A stretch of DNA of 64,000 bases, taken from positions 124,001-188,000 of the forward strand of contig SIJG01000164.1 in the NCBI GenBank assembly GCA_023374025.1. The letters are read 5' to 3'. A program made the translations under genes and the position numbers. This document shows, piece after piece, positions 1-13,560 of the stretch; position 1 is the first letter of the stretch; the number at the start of each line of letters is the position of its first letter. The stretch is from Heterodera schachtii. Taxonomy: Eukaryota; Nematoda; Chromadorea; Rhabditida; Heteroderidae. The notes below the pieces were generated by a model, which was not told the origin of the DNA, searched no databases, and worked only from the letters and a program-made list of their open reading frames with translations.

Positions 1-2065
1 TGTAATGAATTACTTTTAAGAGTAAATTATTTTACAAATGTTAAGCAGCATTTTTCAGTAGTTAATATTATAAAATTATAAAATCACATATTTGATAATA
101 TTTCTTTGTTATATATATATTGGCATTTTTATTTCATATTAAACACTTGGACCAAATTGTTAGATTCTGTTTCGTTTCGATCGCATTTTGGTTATATTTA
201 TTTTATAAAGTTTAAGTATTCTCAATTTAAAGTTTTGATGAACTAATTTTAATACGTAAGAGTTTATTTCGAGTGTGGTGGTTAGTTGAAACTAATACAT
301 ATATTTAGAATAACAGAGTATTAATTTGATAAATTTTTTTTTCAATTTTCGTTGTTTGAACAAGAAAAAACATAATTTGCTGCCAATTGCTACATGGTGG
401 CAATATCGTTTTCAAATTTTAAGAAGAGAGCAAATATTTCGTTTTATAAATAAGAATAATGATTTATTTTCTATTTTAAGAAATTATTTTTTATATATTT
501 TTATTTTAAAGAATTTTTTTAATTATATGAACTACACAATAATTATTTTGTTCAAAGCATAATTTTATGCAAAATGCATTATTAATTTATAAATTATTAT
601 TTATTTATAAAATATTTTTTTGACTTTGATAATTATTTGTTAATACATATTATCAATACTTGAATAACATCTCGTGTTCTTCGATAATTTACATGAGTGG
701 TTCTAGCTCGTCCTTATCAAGTTATGTGATACCACAAAATTTTTTTTTTAAATATTAGTAATGCTACCTTTATTAATTGATTTGTTATTCATTTTTGTAT
801 GCATTTTTGGTCGCTATGACATAACTTATGTACAACCTAATATTATGTTTTATTCCCTTTTTTGAATATTATAAATATTTTATAGCTAAAGCGCAATTCC
901 CTAATTCATTTTAGCACATTTTTATTTTTAGAGTGGTCAGTATTTTATTTTATTAATAATATTTAATTTGCATTTTTTTCTTCAAAATTGTTTTCTAAAT
1001 TTTTTGAATTATGCATTTTATTTCCATAACTTTCTCGGCATCAGGTGCCTTTTCGTAATTGTTTTCTGGAAAAATTCGTAATTTTTTTTAATTAAGTCAT
1101 TTATTTTTGCGGCAAATTAAGTTTAGTAACTTTTAGGATTGTAGTTTGATTTTATTTTTTCCAATAAAGTTTATTTTTTAATTTATGCCCATAAATTGCA
1201 ATAGAATTTATAACCTTTAAGTTTTACCTTTTTACTTTCATTTAACTGATTATTTTTATTTTTTAGTATATACCTTATTGTTTCTATTATCAATTTTTTA
1301 AAATAATTTAAATATTAAAAAAAATAAAAAATGCAATTTGTTCACTTATGTTTTTATTATTTATTTATTATTTAAGATTAAATTAAACTTATTCAGAAAG
1401 ATTTTCAATTAAGAAATATTTATTAATTATGTATTCAGATTCATATTACTTTCTTTTTGTTCTATAAAAAAGTACAGTTCCTCATTTTTGACCTGTAATT
1501 TTGGAATAGATTATAGAAAAAATATTTATATTTTTATATTTTGGTATGAAAATGAAAATAATTAAGATTTTAATATTTTTAACGGCTCAGAAATTAAAAA
1601 AGACCTCTTAATTTATTATTCCAATTAACATGAATTTTTTTAATAAATTTTGAATTCGCTTTTCTTTTTTTAACTTATTTTTTTGTTTTTGTTATATTAG
1701 ATCACACAGCTTAGATAATGTCATTATCATTATTTTTCTAATGTTATTTTTATTTTTATATTTTAATTTAATTTTTATTTTACTAATTCTTTCCTCCCCT
1801 CGCTTACTGATTCTGGTCTTTTCAAAACAATGAGCTTCGGATATGTTTACCATGCATTCCAAAAAAAGCTAACGTTCATCATGCATTTCGGCCGATTTTC
1901 CTTTATTAGAATTCTCAAGTAAATTTGATTTTAAATTTTTATCGAATTTTACACATTATGTTTTTGGTATGTCTTTTTTTTGATTAAATAAATTAAATCG
2001 TTTTAAATATCTTTGATCTTTCATTTAAAATATTTTTTCGAGTTCTTTATACCATAGATTATAAC

Positions 2066-2430
2066 TAGGGATGATATTTCTAGGTTTTACCTATTTTTTC
2101 CTGAGCTCCCTATGGTCTGAAATGCACGAAAAAGATGTTTTTGGGGGGGGGGGGGCGGGGGTTGTTAAGCTACTTTCCGAGTTATTAGCACCTATTTTAT
2201 AGGCCTAAAAACCTAAAATTATTTGAAAAAACTTATTTTCACCTATTTTGGCGTTTTGCCGAAATTTGTTAACAAAAATGCAATAAAAAGGAAAAATACA
2301 CCCCTGAGAATCGACCCAAAATTTTTCAAAAAATACATCCTTAAGAATCGACAACGAAAATTTTCAAAAATGCACCCCTAAGAAATGGAAAATTTTTCAA
2401 AAATTCACCTTCAAAATTTATTAATTGATT
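2066..2430 (+). mobile_element. Truncated hAT-like element copy
   Basis: It begins with the TAGGG terminus shared by the intact elements in this window. Its interior (about 2,225-2,415) is clearly related to the interior of the element at 47,525-47,931: both contain a stretch reading 'GTTAACAAAAATGCAATAAAAA' in spirit, followed by repeated 'AATACACCCCT(G/A)AGAAT' and 'AAAATTTTTCAAAAA' words. No matching right terminus or target duplication is visible, so the right end is lost. A run of 13 G lies at 2,143-2,155. Confidence 0.5.
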
Positions 2431-2535
2431 TTCTTTCATAGTTATTTTATTGTAAGAGCTTTCTTATTTATCCGTTTATTTTCAATTCTTGCATTTTGTT
2501 TTCAGTGATTCCATTTGTTTTTGGTCAGTCCCATG

Positions 2536-2732
2536 TAGGGTTGGTCGGGACCGGGAATCTTGACAAAAACCGGGACCGGGAATTTTCGGGTTGAAAAACC
2601 GGGACTTTTTGGCTGGAAAACCGGGAAAAAACCCGGGAATTTCCCGGTCCCGGTCAAAATTTGTCAAACCGGGACTGGGTACTCAGTTGTACGCGTTTTT
2701 TTCAGTGCCAGTCCCGGTCCCGACCAACTCTA
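2536..2732. mobile_element. hAT-like non-autonomous element (MITE), 197 bp
   Basis: The left end reads TAGGGTTGGTCGGGACCGGG. The reverse complement of the right end reads TAGAGTTGGTCGGGACCGGG, one mismatch in 20. The element is flanked by perfect 8-bp direct repeats GTCCCATG at 2,528-2,535 and 2,733-2,740. TAG(A/G)G ends with an 8-bp target duplication are the hallmark of the hAT superfamily. The interior repeats the words CCGGGACCGGGA and CCCGGTCCCGG and has no coding capacity, so it would need a transposase supplied from elsewhere. Confidence 0.85.
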
Positions 2733-2918
2733 GTCCCATGAGATGAACCCTGTCCATGACGATGGTCAAGCCAGTACGGCATAAGCATATGCATACCGGA
2801 TAAGTACATTTTTTAAATATAAATGGTTTATAAAAAATAGACTTTTAATATATATTTAAAAATTTCAATTTCTTTTAATTTTGTTTTAAACCCTTTTCAA
2901 AATTTGGAAATTTATTTA

Positions 2919-3574
2919 TGCTTTCATTTTTATTTAAGCATTTTAACTTGAATTTTCTCTTTTATTTAAGTTTCATTCTAATTCTGAATAATAATTTTGC
3001 GGAATGATTTTAATTTCTCTTGTACTTTTTTTTATTTTAAACAGATAAAATTTATAAATTATTTGTTACTTTTATAATGTTATTATTTTTCTTGATCTAC
3101 TTAAAAATGTTTTTTTTATTATAACGCTGTTTCATAATTAATTTTTATTTGTTTTAGTTTATAGATTTTTTAATTAATATTACTTTAATTCTGGTCAAAA
3201 ATTGATTAATTTCTTGCATTGACATCAAAAATTGGACATTATCCTTTGAATTCTGCGAAGATCAATGCCCTTCAAATTTAAAAAATAGTTTCTAAATTTT
3301 ATTTTGAAAAAAAAATTATGTTATTATATTTTTTTATTTATTTATAACCTTTTATTTTTGGATGAATATCTGCAGAAATGGTGAATGAAATTTGGAGACT
3401 TTACTTTATGCTTCATTTATTTAAGCATTTAACTTGAATTTTCTCTTTTATTTAAGTTCATTCTAATTCTGAATAATAATTTTTGCGGAATGATTTTAAT
3501 TTCTCTTGTACTTTTTTTTTATTTTAAACAGATAAAATTTATAAAATTATTTATTACTTTTATAATGTTATTAT
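2919..3574. repeat. Direct duplication, about 165 bp, copies 490 bp apart
   Basis: The segment 2,919-3,085 recurs at about 3,409-3,574 with a few small indels. Both copies contain 'TAACTTGAATTTTCTCTTTTA' in spirit, followed by 'TCTGAATAATAATTTT' and 'GCGGAATGATTTTAATTTC'. The intervening sequence (3,086-3,408) includes one copy of a second diverged repeat. Confidence 0.75.
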
Positions 3575-4380
3575 TAAATGTAATTTTTAGTGTTGTTAGA
3601 TTTAAGAGTTTGTTGTTTTTTTAAGCAGTTTATTCGAGAGTAAAATGTAAAAATTATGTTATTAATTTTTTTTTCTTGATCTACTTAAAAATGTTTTTTA
3701 TGTAATTTTATGTTTAAATACAAATTGAATATAGGTTTATCATCAATTTTTTATTAAATTAAATATTAGGTATCCCTATTTCACGTCATCTCCCTTACAT
3801 TTTTCTCCACTCAGAAATATAGTCTTTTTAACAATATTTTTATTTTTGAATGTTTAGCTAAATAAATCATAACATATCTATTAGATGAGATTTAATTGGG
3901 GTAGGTCAATGAATAAATTAATTACAGATAATCATAGTGATTAACTGTTATATTATTTTTTAAATTCATTTATTTCCAATTCTATGGAAAATCATCCTTT
4001 ATTTTAGCTTCTGAAATATTATAAGAAAAATATTTTTTTTTGTGAAATTGCGATCACGTGTTCTTGAGACGCTAACGATTTAATTTTTTTTTCTGTCTTT
4101 AATAAATTGTACTTTTTGTTCATAACTGATAATTATTTTCAAAAATAAAAAAAAGGAATTTTAAAATTTTTTTTCTTCGTTTCATTTTATTTTTTAATTA
4201 TTATTTTTTTATATCTTTTTATTTTCTAATATTTATAATATGAAAATCCCGTCACGTGATTAGATTAAATTATGGTTAAAAATTGATCAATTCTCGCATT
4301 GCCATAAGAATCTTGCACATAATCCTATGTAGATTGCGAAGCTCAATGACGTTCAAATTTAAAATATATTTTGTAAATTT
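3185..4380. repeat. Diverged repeat pair (3,185-3,300 and 4,255-4,380)
   Basis: Both copies carry a 'CAAAAATTGATTAATTTCTTGCATTG' type segment, followed by a small GC island (GCGAAG-TCAATG-C-TTCAAATTTAAAA) and an AT-rich tail. Copy two has accumulated many substitutions. The function is unknown; it is one of the island-plus-AT-spacer repeats typical of this block. Confidence 0.5.
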
Positions 4381-7300
4381 AATTTAATTATATTTTTATT
4401 TTTAACCAGGCCTTCTTTCGTCAATTTTGCCTTACGAGCATGCTTTTCGGTTTTGTCCTTTAAATATAAATTGTTTATTTTTATTTATAATTTAATAGTT
4501 TTTTATTTATTCCACTTTTTTGCTGATTTGATCATTTGCATCAAATCTATTAATTTATTTTTTAAATGTATTATTTGTTCCACTTTTTGATAATTTTGAT
4601 TGACACATTGCCTGTAAATTATGTTATTATTAAATTATATTAATCTTATTTTTAAGGGCTGAATCGCGTTGATCATTTGTCTTGTAATTTATTTATAAAT
4701 GTGTTTTTTTTATTAATATTTATTATTTATTTTTTCATTATTGGTTTATTTATGATTTTGTTTTATTTTATTTTTGTAGTCTTGAAGGTGTTTTGGTTTT
4801 TTTCTAATAAATTATTTCATTTTATTTTAATATTTTAGTTTCCTTTTTTGAACTCCTCTAAAAACATTTTGGCTCCTTCAAGTGTTCTGTAGGCTGCCAA
4901 GTGGACTTTTCGAGATGAAATCCTTTCTACAATATCTTTAATTTATTAATTATATTTTATAAGACACCAAATAGAAAAAAATTAATTTTATCGACTGGTA
5001 ATAACAGTCCTCAAAGTAATTGCCCCCCAATGTCCTCGTTTTCGTATTCCTCATTCTCCATCAGCGCCGATTTTTCACGTCCATTCGTTTTTGCTTCCTT
5101 CTCCTCCTCGGGAATGGCTGCTATGATCAATTTATGTTTCTATTTTTGAAGTATACAATTTATTGTTTTTTGTTTTGACCGAAATTTAAAATAAATTTTT
5201 TGTTTTTCAAATTAAACTTTTCCTTATGCGATAAATCTCAAATTGATTTTTGTTTTCTGTGAAGATTATATTAAAAGAAAATTATATGGAATCAACGGGC
5301 CATGGCTGAGGTTCGCCAAATTTTTCCATGATAAAAGTTATCTTATTTTTTATATATAATAAAATTTATCATTTATTGCAATATAGTTTTCCTTTTTTAG
5401 TCCTTGCTTATGATATATATTCAAAAGCTTTTTGAATTCATTATTTAATTTTATTGCTTTTTTAGTTAAATAAATTACTTTTAATTCAGTTTAATCTTGA
5501 CAACTTCTGAAAGTGTCCATAATTCACACATGCTCTCGCACGATATTGCCTTTTTCCGCCAAACTGATTTAATAGATTGTTTTAATCTCCTTGTTGCACG
5601 ACGCAACCAATAATAATTTTGAGCATTGGCAGCATTTTTTCAAATATAAATTTTAATTAAAGGCTGAGGTTTTCTTCATTTACAATAGATTAATTTATTT
5701 ATAAATTATTATTTTTAGGTATTAAACGCATTCAATCAGTGTTTATGCTTTTATATTTTAATTCGTTCTTTGAAATTCATATTTAACTTTAAAGGACTGT
5801 CGAACATGGCAATAGTTATTTGTTGGAAAATTCATTAATTTTACTATAATAGTTTTTTTAATATTTAAACATTGTTTTGTTGCCGCACTTAATTATAAAT
5901 TTTATCTTTTTTAATTCCATTTCATTCATAAAAAGTTTTTATTTTGGGCAATGGATTAGATCGAACAGCAATTACCAGAAACATTTTTTTACGAAAAACT
6001 TTCGTTATATAATATCATTTCGTCTAATTTTTTTTTTAAAATTTAAATCATTCGTGATCGTACGTGATTCTCTGTTTTCGACGGCGTCACCTTTATTTGG
6101 AGTTTAAGTTTAGCTTTTAATAGAGTTTAAATTTATGTTAAATTATGTTTTGAAGAATTTAAATAATATCCAAAGTCTCAATAATATATATTAAAGAAAA
6201 ATGATATAATATTCCAAATCTAAATGTTTAGTTGCAATTTATTCAATTTATTATATAAACTATTTTTTATTTAATTAGTATCTAATTTAATCGATCACAT
6301 TAAACTCCTTGTTCCGCGAAGCTGTAAATAAATAATATTGGCGATGTTGTTTAAAATATATTTTCTTAATTTTCAAAAGATTAATTTATTTACAAATTAT
6401 TATTGTTAAATATACAAAGAATATAATATTGCAAAGTAATAAGTAGTTAGTTACTTATGGCAAAAATATTTTTTTGTTATTTATTATTTTGATATTTATT
6501 AATTACTGCGTAATTGTATTTTGATTAGCGTCATATTCATTAATTTATATTCATTAATTTTGTTAAATGTCTCGCATTTTTTATAATATGTCAACTTTTG
6601 TATTAGATATTTTAGCTAAAATCTCAGACTTTCTGAAATTTATTTCTTACTATTTTTAGGTGGTATATTTTAGTGCATTTTATATTTAATGACCAAATTT
6701 GGTTTAGCAATTAAATTTAATTTATTTTAAATTATTTTAATAAAAATGGCAGTTCTGTTACAGAATAAAAAGCGGATTCACTACCAATTTTATTTAAATA
6801 CTTTGTAAAAATAATCTCGCATCATACTCGTCAATCCAAATTTGTTTGTGTAGTTGCTCCTTATGTTTCAATTTGAGTTTATTCATTTATGTAAATTAAA
6901 AATTTATTTAATTTTTATTTATTTATATTTTTAATTTAAAACGTGCGCTAACTCACTTCATATCGTTCTTAACCGTTCTTAATAATATGGCGAAACACAA
7001 AATGATTGTTGAGTTGCTTTTAGACTTATTGTAGTTGATGTGGATATTTTAATATTTTAAATTTTATTAAATTTTTATTACTAAATTTTATCTTGGTGAA
7101 TTAACTAAAACCTTTTTTTTTTTTCTATTTTTATATGCGTTCTATTTATTTCATTTTCCATTTATAATCCGTAGTGTGGGTGGTTTGCAAGTGAATTTCT
7201 ATAAATATTATTTCGAATCCTATATAATTCTTATTTAACAATTTCAAAAAAATAATTATTTAAAAAGTTGTATAAGAAAAATTTATTTTAAATAATTCAT

Positions 7301-8607
7301 TTTTATTCTAATCATTATCAGATTCTTGGCATGCGTTTCTTTTTTATGAAAAACATTTTTGTAAAAAGGAATTTTTATGATCATGCTTTTTGTAAGCTGA
7401 AAGGAATATTTTCATATGAATTTATTTAAAATATTTAAATTTATAATTATTTTTATTCAAATTGAAAAATAAATAAATTAAAATAAACAATTAAAAATTC
7501 TTTTTTAATAATTCATTACATATTCGGGCACACTCGAGAGCTTCATTTATTTTTTGCATAAATTGGTCGTCGTATAAATGGTTTTCATTGGAATAGGATA
7601 TAATGGTCCGGTTAAATGGTGATTAGTCTTCGTAAAATACGGCACATTTATCCCATTTTCTCTTGCATATTTCTGTTTGGCTTACATAAAACATTTGTTG
7701 TCTAAAAAAATTTGACATTTTTATTTTCAATATTATTGATAAAATACATTGCATGAATGAAATCATATTTCTAGGATTAGATTAAATTAATTAATAACGT
7801 TTTGTAGATTTTTAAATTATTGTATTTTTCTTTTTCTTGTTAATTTCCCGTTGTTGTCGTAAATGTATATTTTGGGGTGGTTTTATAGATTTTTTATATA
7901 TTTTTTCAAAATTATAATCGAAGAAATTTTAAATTTAATTATTTCTGTAAAGGTATAGTCTAGAGTCAATTTCTTGTTTAAGCCTTTTTTAACGCACTAC
8001 CTTTCACGAAAGGACCATTAAATTAATTTATGTCGTTTATTAAAAAAATTTGAATATATATTTTTTAATCTATGCTTTATCTATTCTCTTAATTGAACAA
8101 ATAAAAGGCTGATGTTGATTATTTTTCTTAAATTGCAACAAATATAATAAACTTTCTGATAGCTTTTTTATGAGCTTTTCAATAATACCGAAACTGACTA
8201 CATCAAAAATAATACATCAATATTTGATCATTTTCCCTTGAATGGTAGAAATTAATCATTTTTAGGTTATCCTTATTTTGCTCTACCTCTTTCTCAGTGT
8301 GGTATTGTTTCGGTTTTTTTTCTTTATTCGAAAAGTGGCTTTTTTATGTAATTTTACTAAAATAAATATTGTAAAAAAATCTAATTCGATTAAATATTCT
8401 TTGTACATGCTTTATTATGATCCTTAATATTCACAATGACAAAAAACATTTGTTTGATTCGAAAATTTGAAAATTGATTTGTATAAGCAAATTATTGCTA
8501 TTTTTCTATATTGATTTAATTATACATTATTTCTCAATTTTATTTGTTAATTACTTAGAAAGATGCTGAAATAATTTTTTGCTTATTATTCAACATAAAA
8601 AACATAT

Positions 8608-8630
8608 TATATATATATATATATATATAT
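8608..8630. repeat. (AT)n microsatellite
   Basis: About 11 uninterrupted AT units lie in an AT-rich background. Confidence 0.9.
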
Positions 8631-9451
8631 TATAATAAAAATATCATTCAGGTATTTATTTTGAACTTTAATCTTTTTTAGTCATATTTTATTTTTCATT
8701 TAGTTGAATATTAGTCAGAGAGATGAAATGAACCATTTGTTATCTTGTATTTATAGAGTGTAGTGATTTGATATTATTACAAATTTGCACATTTAATTTA
8801 TTAATTTTTTCATTTCAACTTGATACAATAAAATTTATTAATTAGCAAAATGGTTGATCATTATTTCAAATAAAATTTTTAGGTTAATTAATTCCGTATT
8901 TATCTTATATGATATTGACAAGAAATATTACGAAAACAAATAATAAAACTTTTTTATTCGTATTCAGTTTTGCTTTTTTTGAATTTTTTATAATTAATTC
9001 CCATTTAATTTTCATTGAATAAATGTTTTATTTTCAACATCTAAATAATTAAATTTAATTTTCTTATTGTTTTACTAATTTTAATATCGGTTTAATAATA
9101 GTTCAGAAGAAATAATTCTTTATACAATTTTTAAATATAAAAATATTTATAATTAAAAACATATCTGTTATTATTACAAATGTCATTCATGTATTTATTT
9201 TTTACTTTAATTATTTTTAGTGTTATTTTATTTTACTTCATCAGAGAAAAAAGTAATCATTTTTTTGTTTATTGAGCGTAGAGAATTGATATTACAACAA
9301 AATTATGAATTTAATTTATTAAAATGATATTTTTCAACGTCTTAAACTTTTTTAATTATTTTTTAGTTTTTGAAAACGCTACGGGGACAAAAATTCGGTG
9401 AAATTTTTATCCTCTAACTTATCTATAAACACTTGGGTATATTTAAAAATT

Positions 9452-9838
9452 TTACAATATATTATTGCAGTATTTTTATTTACTTAGTTATTTTTCATTA
9501 ATTTTAGAATATCGTATTATTTCCAGTGTCAGTTTTTATTTGATAAATATAAAAATATTATTGTGAACTGAACGATATGCAAACGTTATGAAAATTTTGC
9601 ATTTTTTTCATATATCTTATAACTTCTTAGATTTTATTTTTGTAATTTTTCATAATTTAAATTAAATATCTTTTATTTATATTTCAAATATTTTGATTCA
9701 ATTCTAGTTGTTGGGTTCGTTTTCTCTAACAGCCTCTTCTGTTTCAATGGTAGTAATATTTTTTATCTCCTGTTGAATAAATAATTTACTTGGATATAAT
9801 TGCTTTTATAATAGTGGAAATTTTTTGGCTCTGATTTT
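9452..9838. repeat. Dispersed repeat, copy 1 (about 385 bp)
   Basis: It matches 11,078-11,453 over nearly its whole length. Shared landmarks in order are TTTACAATATATTATTGCAG, a TTATTTCCAGTGTCAGTTTT word, GAACTGAACGATATGCAA, and then a GC island ('AGCCTCTTCTGTTT' in spirit). It ends at a segment reading 'ATAATAGTGGAAATTTTTTG' and GGCTCTGATTTT. Shorter relatives of the first half occur at about 17,940-18,085, 19,205-19,260, 25,005-25,150 and 25,665-25,710. Confidence 0.8.
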
Positions 9839-10636
9839 GCTTTAATTCAATTAGTGAAATTTTAAATTAGGTTTTTGCTTTATTCTGCATTAAGTTACCA
9901 GATTATTTATAGTATAAGTCCATTCTTTAATTTCCTTATCTGTTTTTATGTATTTTTATTTGGTTTATTTTTATTAATTTTTTCATATTCAACTTCATAC
10001 AATAATTTTGTTTTTTTAATTTCCAAGACTTCTGCAGTGTCCCACAAATTTTGCATTTCAACTGTTGATTAAATAATTTATTTTCAAATTGCTTCGTCAT
10101 TATATCAATAAAATTTTTTACGTTCATTAATACCTTATTACTTTAACTTATATGATACTGATTCTATATTTTTCGAAAATATATAATAAACCTTTTTTGT
10201 TCGTATTCTGTTTGTTTTTATGTTTTTATTTGAATTTTATAATTAATTCCTATTCTATTAAAATATTTTTATATTGTGTAATAAGTAATGTATAAATCTT
10301 AGCTGTTTTTTGTTTGCAGCTTATTTCTTATATCTTTTTCTGTTAACATATTTTAGTGTAATTGAAGAGAAATGATCAAACATGAATTAATAATTATTTC
10401 TTGTCTCCTTCTTTCATTACAGACTCTCATTTTTACGACGGGCGGTCTTGAAGTGCACTTTAGTTTTTTTAATTAATTTTTCACCAGAAATTTTTATTTT
10501 TCAAAAATTTTTATTTATATTAAATTTGTTTTTATTTTCAAAGGCTCCACAGTAACATCATAACTTAATTTATTTTTTATTTTACAACTGCTGAATAAAT
10601 AATTTTTTTTTATTTTATAATCCAAATGAATTTTTA

Positions 10637-10760
10637 ATTTATAAGCAGCTATTAATGCTTTGTGTATAATGCTCTAATCTCGAGACTTTGGTTCGTTTCG
10701 TAATGGTTGTTCTTCCTTTTAAATTTTATGTTGCATTAAAAAATAATAATTTTATTTTTA
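10637..10760. repeat. Direct repeat pair with 12,058-12,182
   Basis: About 125 bp recurs at 12,058-12,182 with only scattered differences. Shared words are ATAAGCAGCTATTAATG, TAATGCTCTAATCTCG (one change in copy two), GTAATGGTTGTTC and TATGTTGCATTAAAAAATAA. Confidence 0.75.
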
Positions 10761-11077
10761 TTGTAATATTTTTACTTTAACTGAAGGATCTATCTTCTTA
10801 TCCTGAACTTTTTTATTATTTTCGCTTTAATTATAAGTTAACTTATAATAAATTTTGTAATTAAAAACGCATATATTATTGTCTTATCGAAACTCAGAAT
10901 ATGTATACCTGCAAAAGAGCTTTGTGTAATGCTTAACGCACTTACGTCGTTTTAAATCCAAGTTTAATTTAAAAATTTTAATTACTACTAGGATTTTATA
11001 ATTATTTCAAAAATTATTACTTTCTTTCATTTCTTTCTTTTATTCTTATATCATTTTATTGAATTTTCTTTTTTAAT

Positions 11078-11453
11078 TTTACAATATATTGTTGCAGTAT
11101 TTTTATTTACTTAGTTATTTTTCATTAATTTTAGAATATAGTATTATTTCCAGTGTCAGTTTTTATCTGATAAATATAAAAATATTATTTTTGAACTGAA
11201 CGATATGCAATTGTTATGAATCATAGGTTTTGCATTTTTTACCTATATGTTATAATTTCTTAGATTTTCTTTTTATAATTTTTCGTAATTTAAATAAAAT
11301 ATTTTTTGTTTATATTCATTCAAATATTTTGATTCAATTCTAGTTGTCGTGTTTTTCATTTGCTCTAACCGCCTCTTCTGTTTATGTTGAATAAAGAATT
11401 TACTTGGATATAATTGCTTTTATAATAGTGGAAATTTTTTGGCTCTGATTTTT
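11078..11453. repeat. Dispersed repeat, copy 2 (about 375 bp)
   Basis: This is the partner of 9,452-9,838, with the same order of landmarks, some internal deletions and point differences. The copies are direct and about 1.6 kb apart. Confidence 0.8.
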
Positions 11454-12410
11454 GAGCATAAATTAATCAATAATATATAATTAAAAATTTAAATTCGGAT
11501 TTTAAATCCTTCTTTTAAAATCAATCAACAGCATTTGTCTTTTTTTCATTTGGCTTGAAAGCTTGTAATCTTATCCTTTTGTGCCATTGAACTTGACAAG
11601 GCTTAAATTTTCTTTTGTTTTTGATTACTTATCTTTTTCGTTTTATTTTTAAAATTTTAATTATTTTGTTATACAGGAAAATGAAAATAATTTTTTTGTT
11701 ATTAATTTTTTGTATAATTCGAATTAATTTTAAAAATTGATTTTTTTCAATCATAGGTAAATAAATGTATCTCAAGTTTCAGCTGGAAGAACAACATTTT
11801 GAATCTCATCAATGTATTAGATTTTATTTAATCTATTTAAATAAATTTACACAATTAAAATATTTTCTTATATTAATTATTATTTTTCGGTGCAAATTAA
11901 AGATATTAAAGATAACGTTAAATTGGCTTTTTACGAATTATAAATAAATTTCATTGAATTTCGCTTTCCTTTTGCTTATTATATCTTTTTTTAAATTATT
12001 TCGGCACGAATAATTGAAGGCAGTCTTTAGTACATTTATTTGTTAGTGTAAAAATTTTTTAATTTATAAGCAGCTATTAATGTTTTATGTATAATGTTCT
12101 AATCTCGCGACTTTGATTCGTTTTGTAATGGTTGTTCATCGTTTTAAATTTTATGTTGCATTAAAAAATAATAATTTTCTTTTTATTATAGGATTTTTCT
12201 TAAACCGAAGTATCTATATTTTTATACCTTATATTATTGATGCTATTGCAAACCAAAATTTGTAGAAATAATAATATATATACACTAGCAAATTAAACCA
12301 TATTTTTTAAAGTTTTGAAATTTTTAAATTTATTTTGTTAATAATAAGCGGAGGTCAGATAGAGACGCAGGGTCCACTTCACGTATACTTTTGACCCTAC
12401 TTGCTCTACA

Positions 12411-12665
12411 AGGGAATGCCATGTACGATCCTTATATGAATTTCCGCGTCATGGGCTTATATCCTTGGTACAGCCACCAGGTCGAGTCATCTCCTGGTAG
12501 CTACAGCACAGTTTTGTATTTCAATCCAAATTATGGCTGTTTAAAATTTCTTATTGCAAGTTTATTTATTTTTAATCCCTATATTCTTTTATATTTATAT
12601 TTTCAGGGGTTTAGCTTTGTGTATGTATTAACTAATTTATTTTAAAGTTGTTAGATTTTTATTAC
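12411..12665. repeat. Repeat with a GC-rich, protein-like island, copy 1
   Basis: It is about 90% or more identical to 23,101-23,365. The left 110 bp is GC-rich and reads in one frame as MYDPYMNFRVMGLYPWY, followed by (S/R)HQVE(S/P)SPGSY; the rest is AT-rich. The frame closes soon after, there is no start-to-stop gene, and I recognise no family. Differences between copies include one that changes Ser to Arg and an 8-bp tandem GTAGCTAC gain in copy 2. It may be a fragment of a dead coding element or a structured RNA. Confidence 0.6.
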
Positions 12666-13057
12666 GAAGTTAATTATAATTTATTAATGAAAAACGCATA
12701 TATTCTTGTCTTATGGATGATCAGAAAATCGATCTATAGAGAGATGTGTGCTCTGCTCAATGAAGAATCATCCAAATTATTTTGTTGTATATTTTATGCA
12801 AATTCTCATATTTCTGCAGTTATTTATTATAACTATTTTTTGACATTTTTCGTGCAATTGAAAAAATGTTTAACTAGACTATATTTGATTATTATTTTCA
12901 AAGATAATTTAAACAATTTCAGTAATAGTACATTTGATAATTTATTTTATTTAAGTTGATCGGTTTAGATTTACACTACGTGTCAAATTTTTTGAAAAGT
13001 TTTTGTATGTTATTAAAAAATTTATTAATAAATCATTTAACATTTCCTGTTCAATTT

Positions 13058-13135
13058 GTTATTATTATATTTTTGGTTAAAATCGTTGTCGAGACCGCCT
13101 CTCCTCTCTCCAGCCGCCCTGGTGGTTCTTGCTAC
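13058..13135. repeat. GC-island repeat (second copy 14,686-14,752)
   Basis: Both copies have an AT-rich lead containing ATTATATTTTTGGTTAAA. It is followed by the island CGTTGTCGAGAC, then CTCCTCTC, CCAG and CGCCCTG. The islands are more alike than the surrounding AT sequence would suggest. Function unknown. Confidence 0.55.
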
Positions 13136-13560
13136 TAGTTTTTTACAGCGCTCATTTTCTTGCTAGGCCCCAATTGCTTTTTTTGGTTTCCAATTTATTA
13201 GTATTATATGCAAGTTGGTTGGTTCATTTGGTTAATATATTTAAATTTTATTTAAAATTAATGCAGAACTTTATTTAAGAAATCGAAAGTAGAAATTATT
13301 ATTTCCTATTAATTTTTTAATACTCATGACAAGAAAAATAGCATATTATTTTGTATATGATTTTCGTTCAATTAATTATTATTAATATTCAGCACTCGGT
13401 TCTTGCTATTAGTTTCTTACAGCGTTCATCTTCATGCTACGCGCCAGTTCCTTTTTTGCTTTCGAACTGAGTTTTTTGTTAGCACTTTCGAATTTCATTT
13501 CTTCCTATTTAAAACATTCGGTCATAACAAAAAAAGGTTTTTTAGAATTATATATGCAAC
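13125..13560. repeat. TAGTTTTTTACAGCGCTCAT repeat family
   Basis: The word TAGTTTTTTACAGCGCTCAT and its neighbourhood (a CTTGCTA lead and CATGCTA-CGCCAGTTCC tail) occur at about 13,135 and 13,405. The copy at 16,235-17,250 was split by the hAT-like element, and diverged copies lie at about 21,600 and 29,885. The unsplit copies show what the 16.2 kb site looked like before insertion. Confidence 0.6.

Noticed and set aside
5877..6107. 76-codon plus-strand frame in the AT-rich block, and similar short frames at 9,875, 12,648, 19,544 and 28,138
   Set aside because: Phe/Ile/Tyr/Asn-rich products expected from AT-rich DNA, without support from composition or homology.
3127..9746. CTGTTTCA words (3,127 and 9,739) in AT-rich DNA, like the upstream motif of nematode 21U piRNA genes
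   Set aside because: Only two were noticed in this block, whereas piRNA clusters have many. The 9,739 word is part of a larger dispersed repeat.
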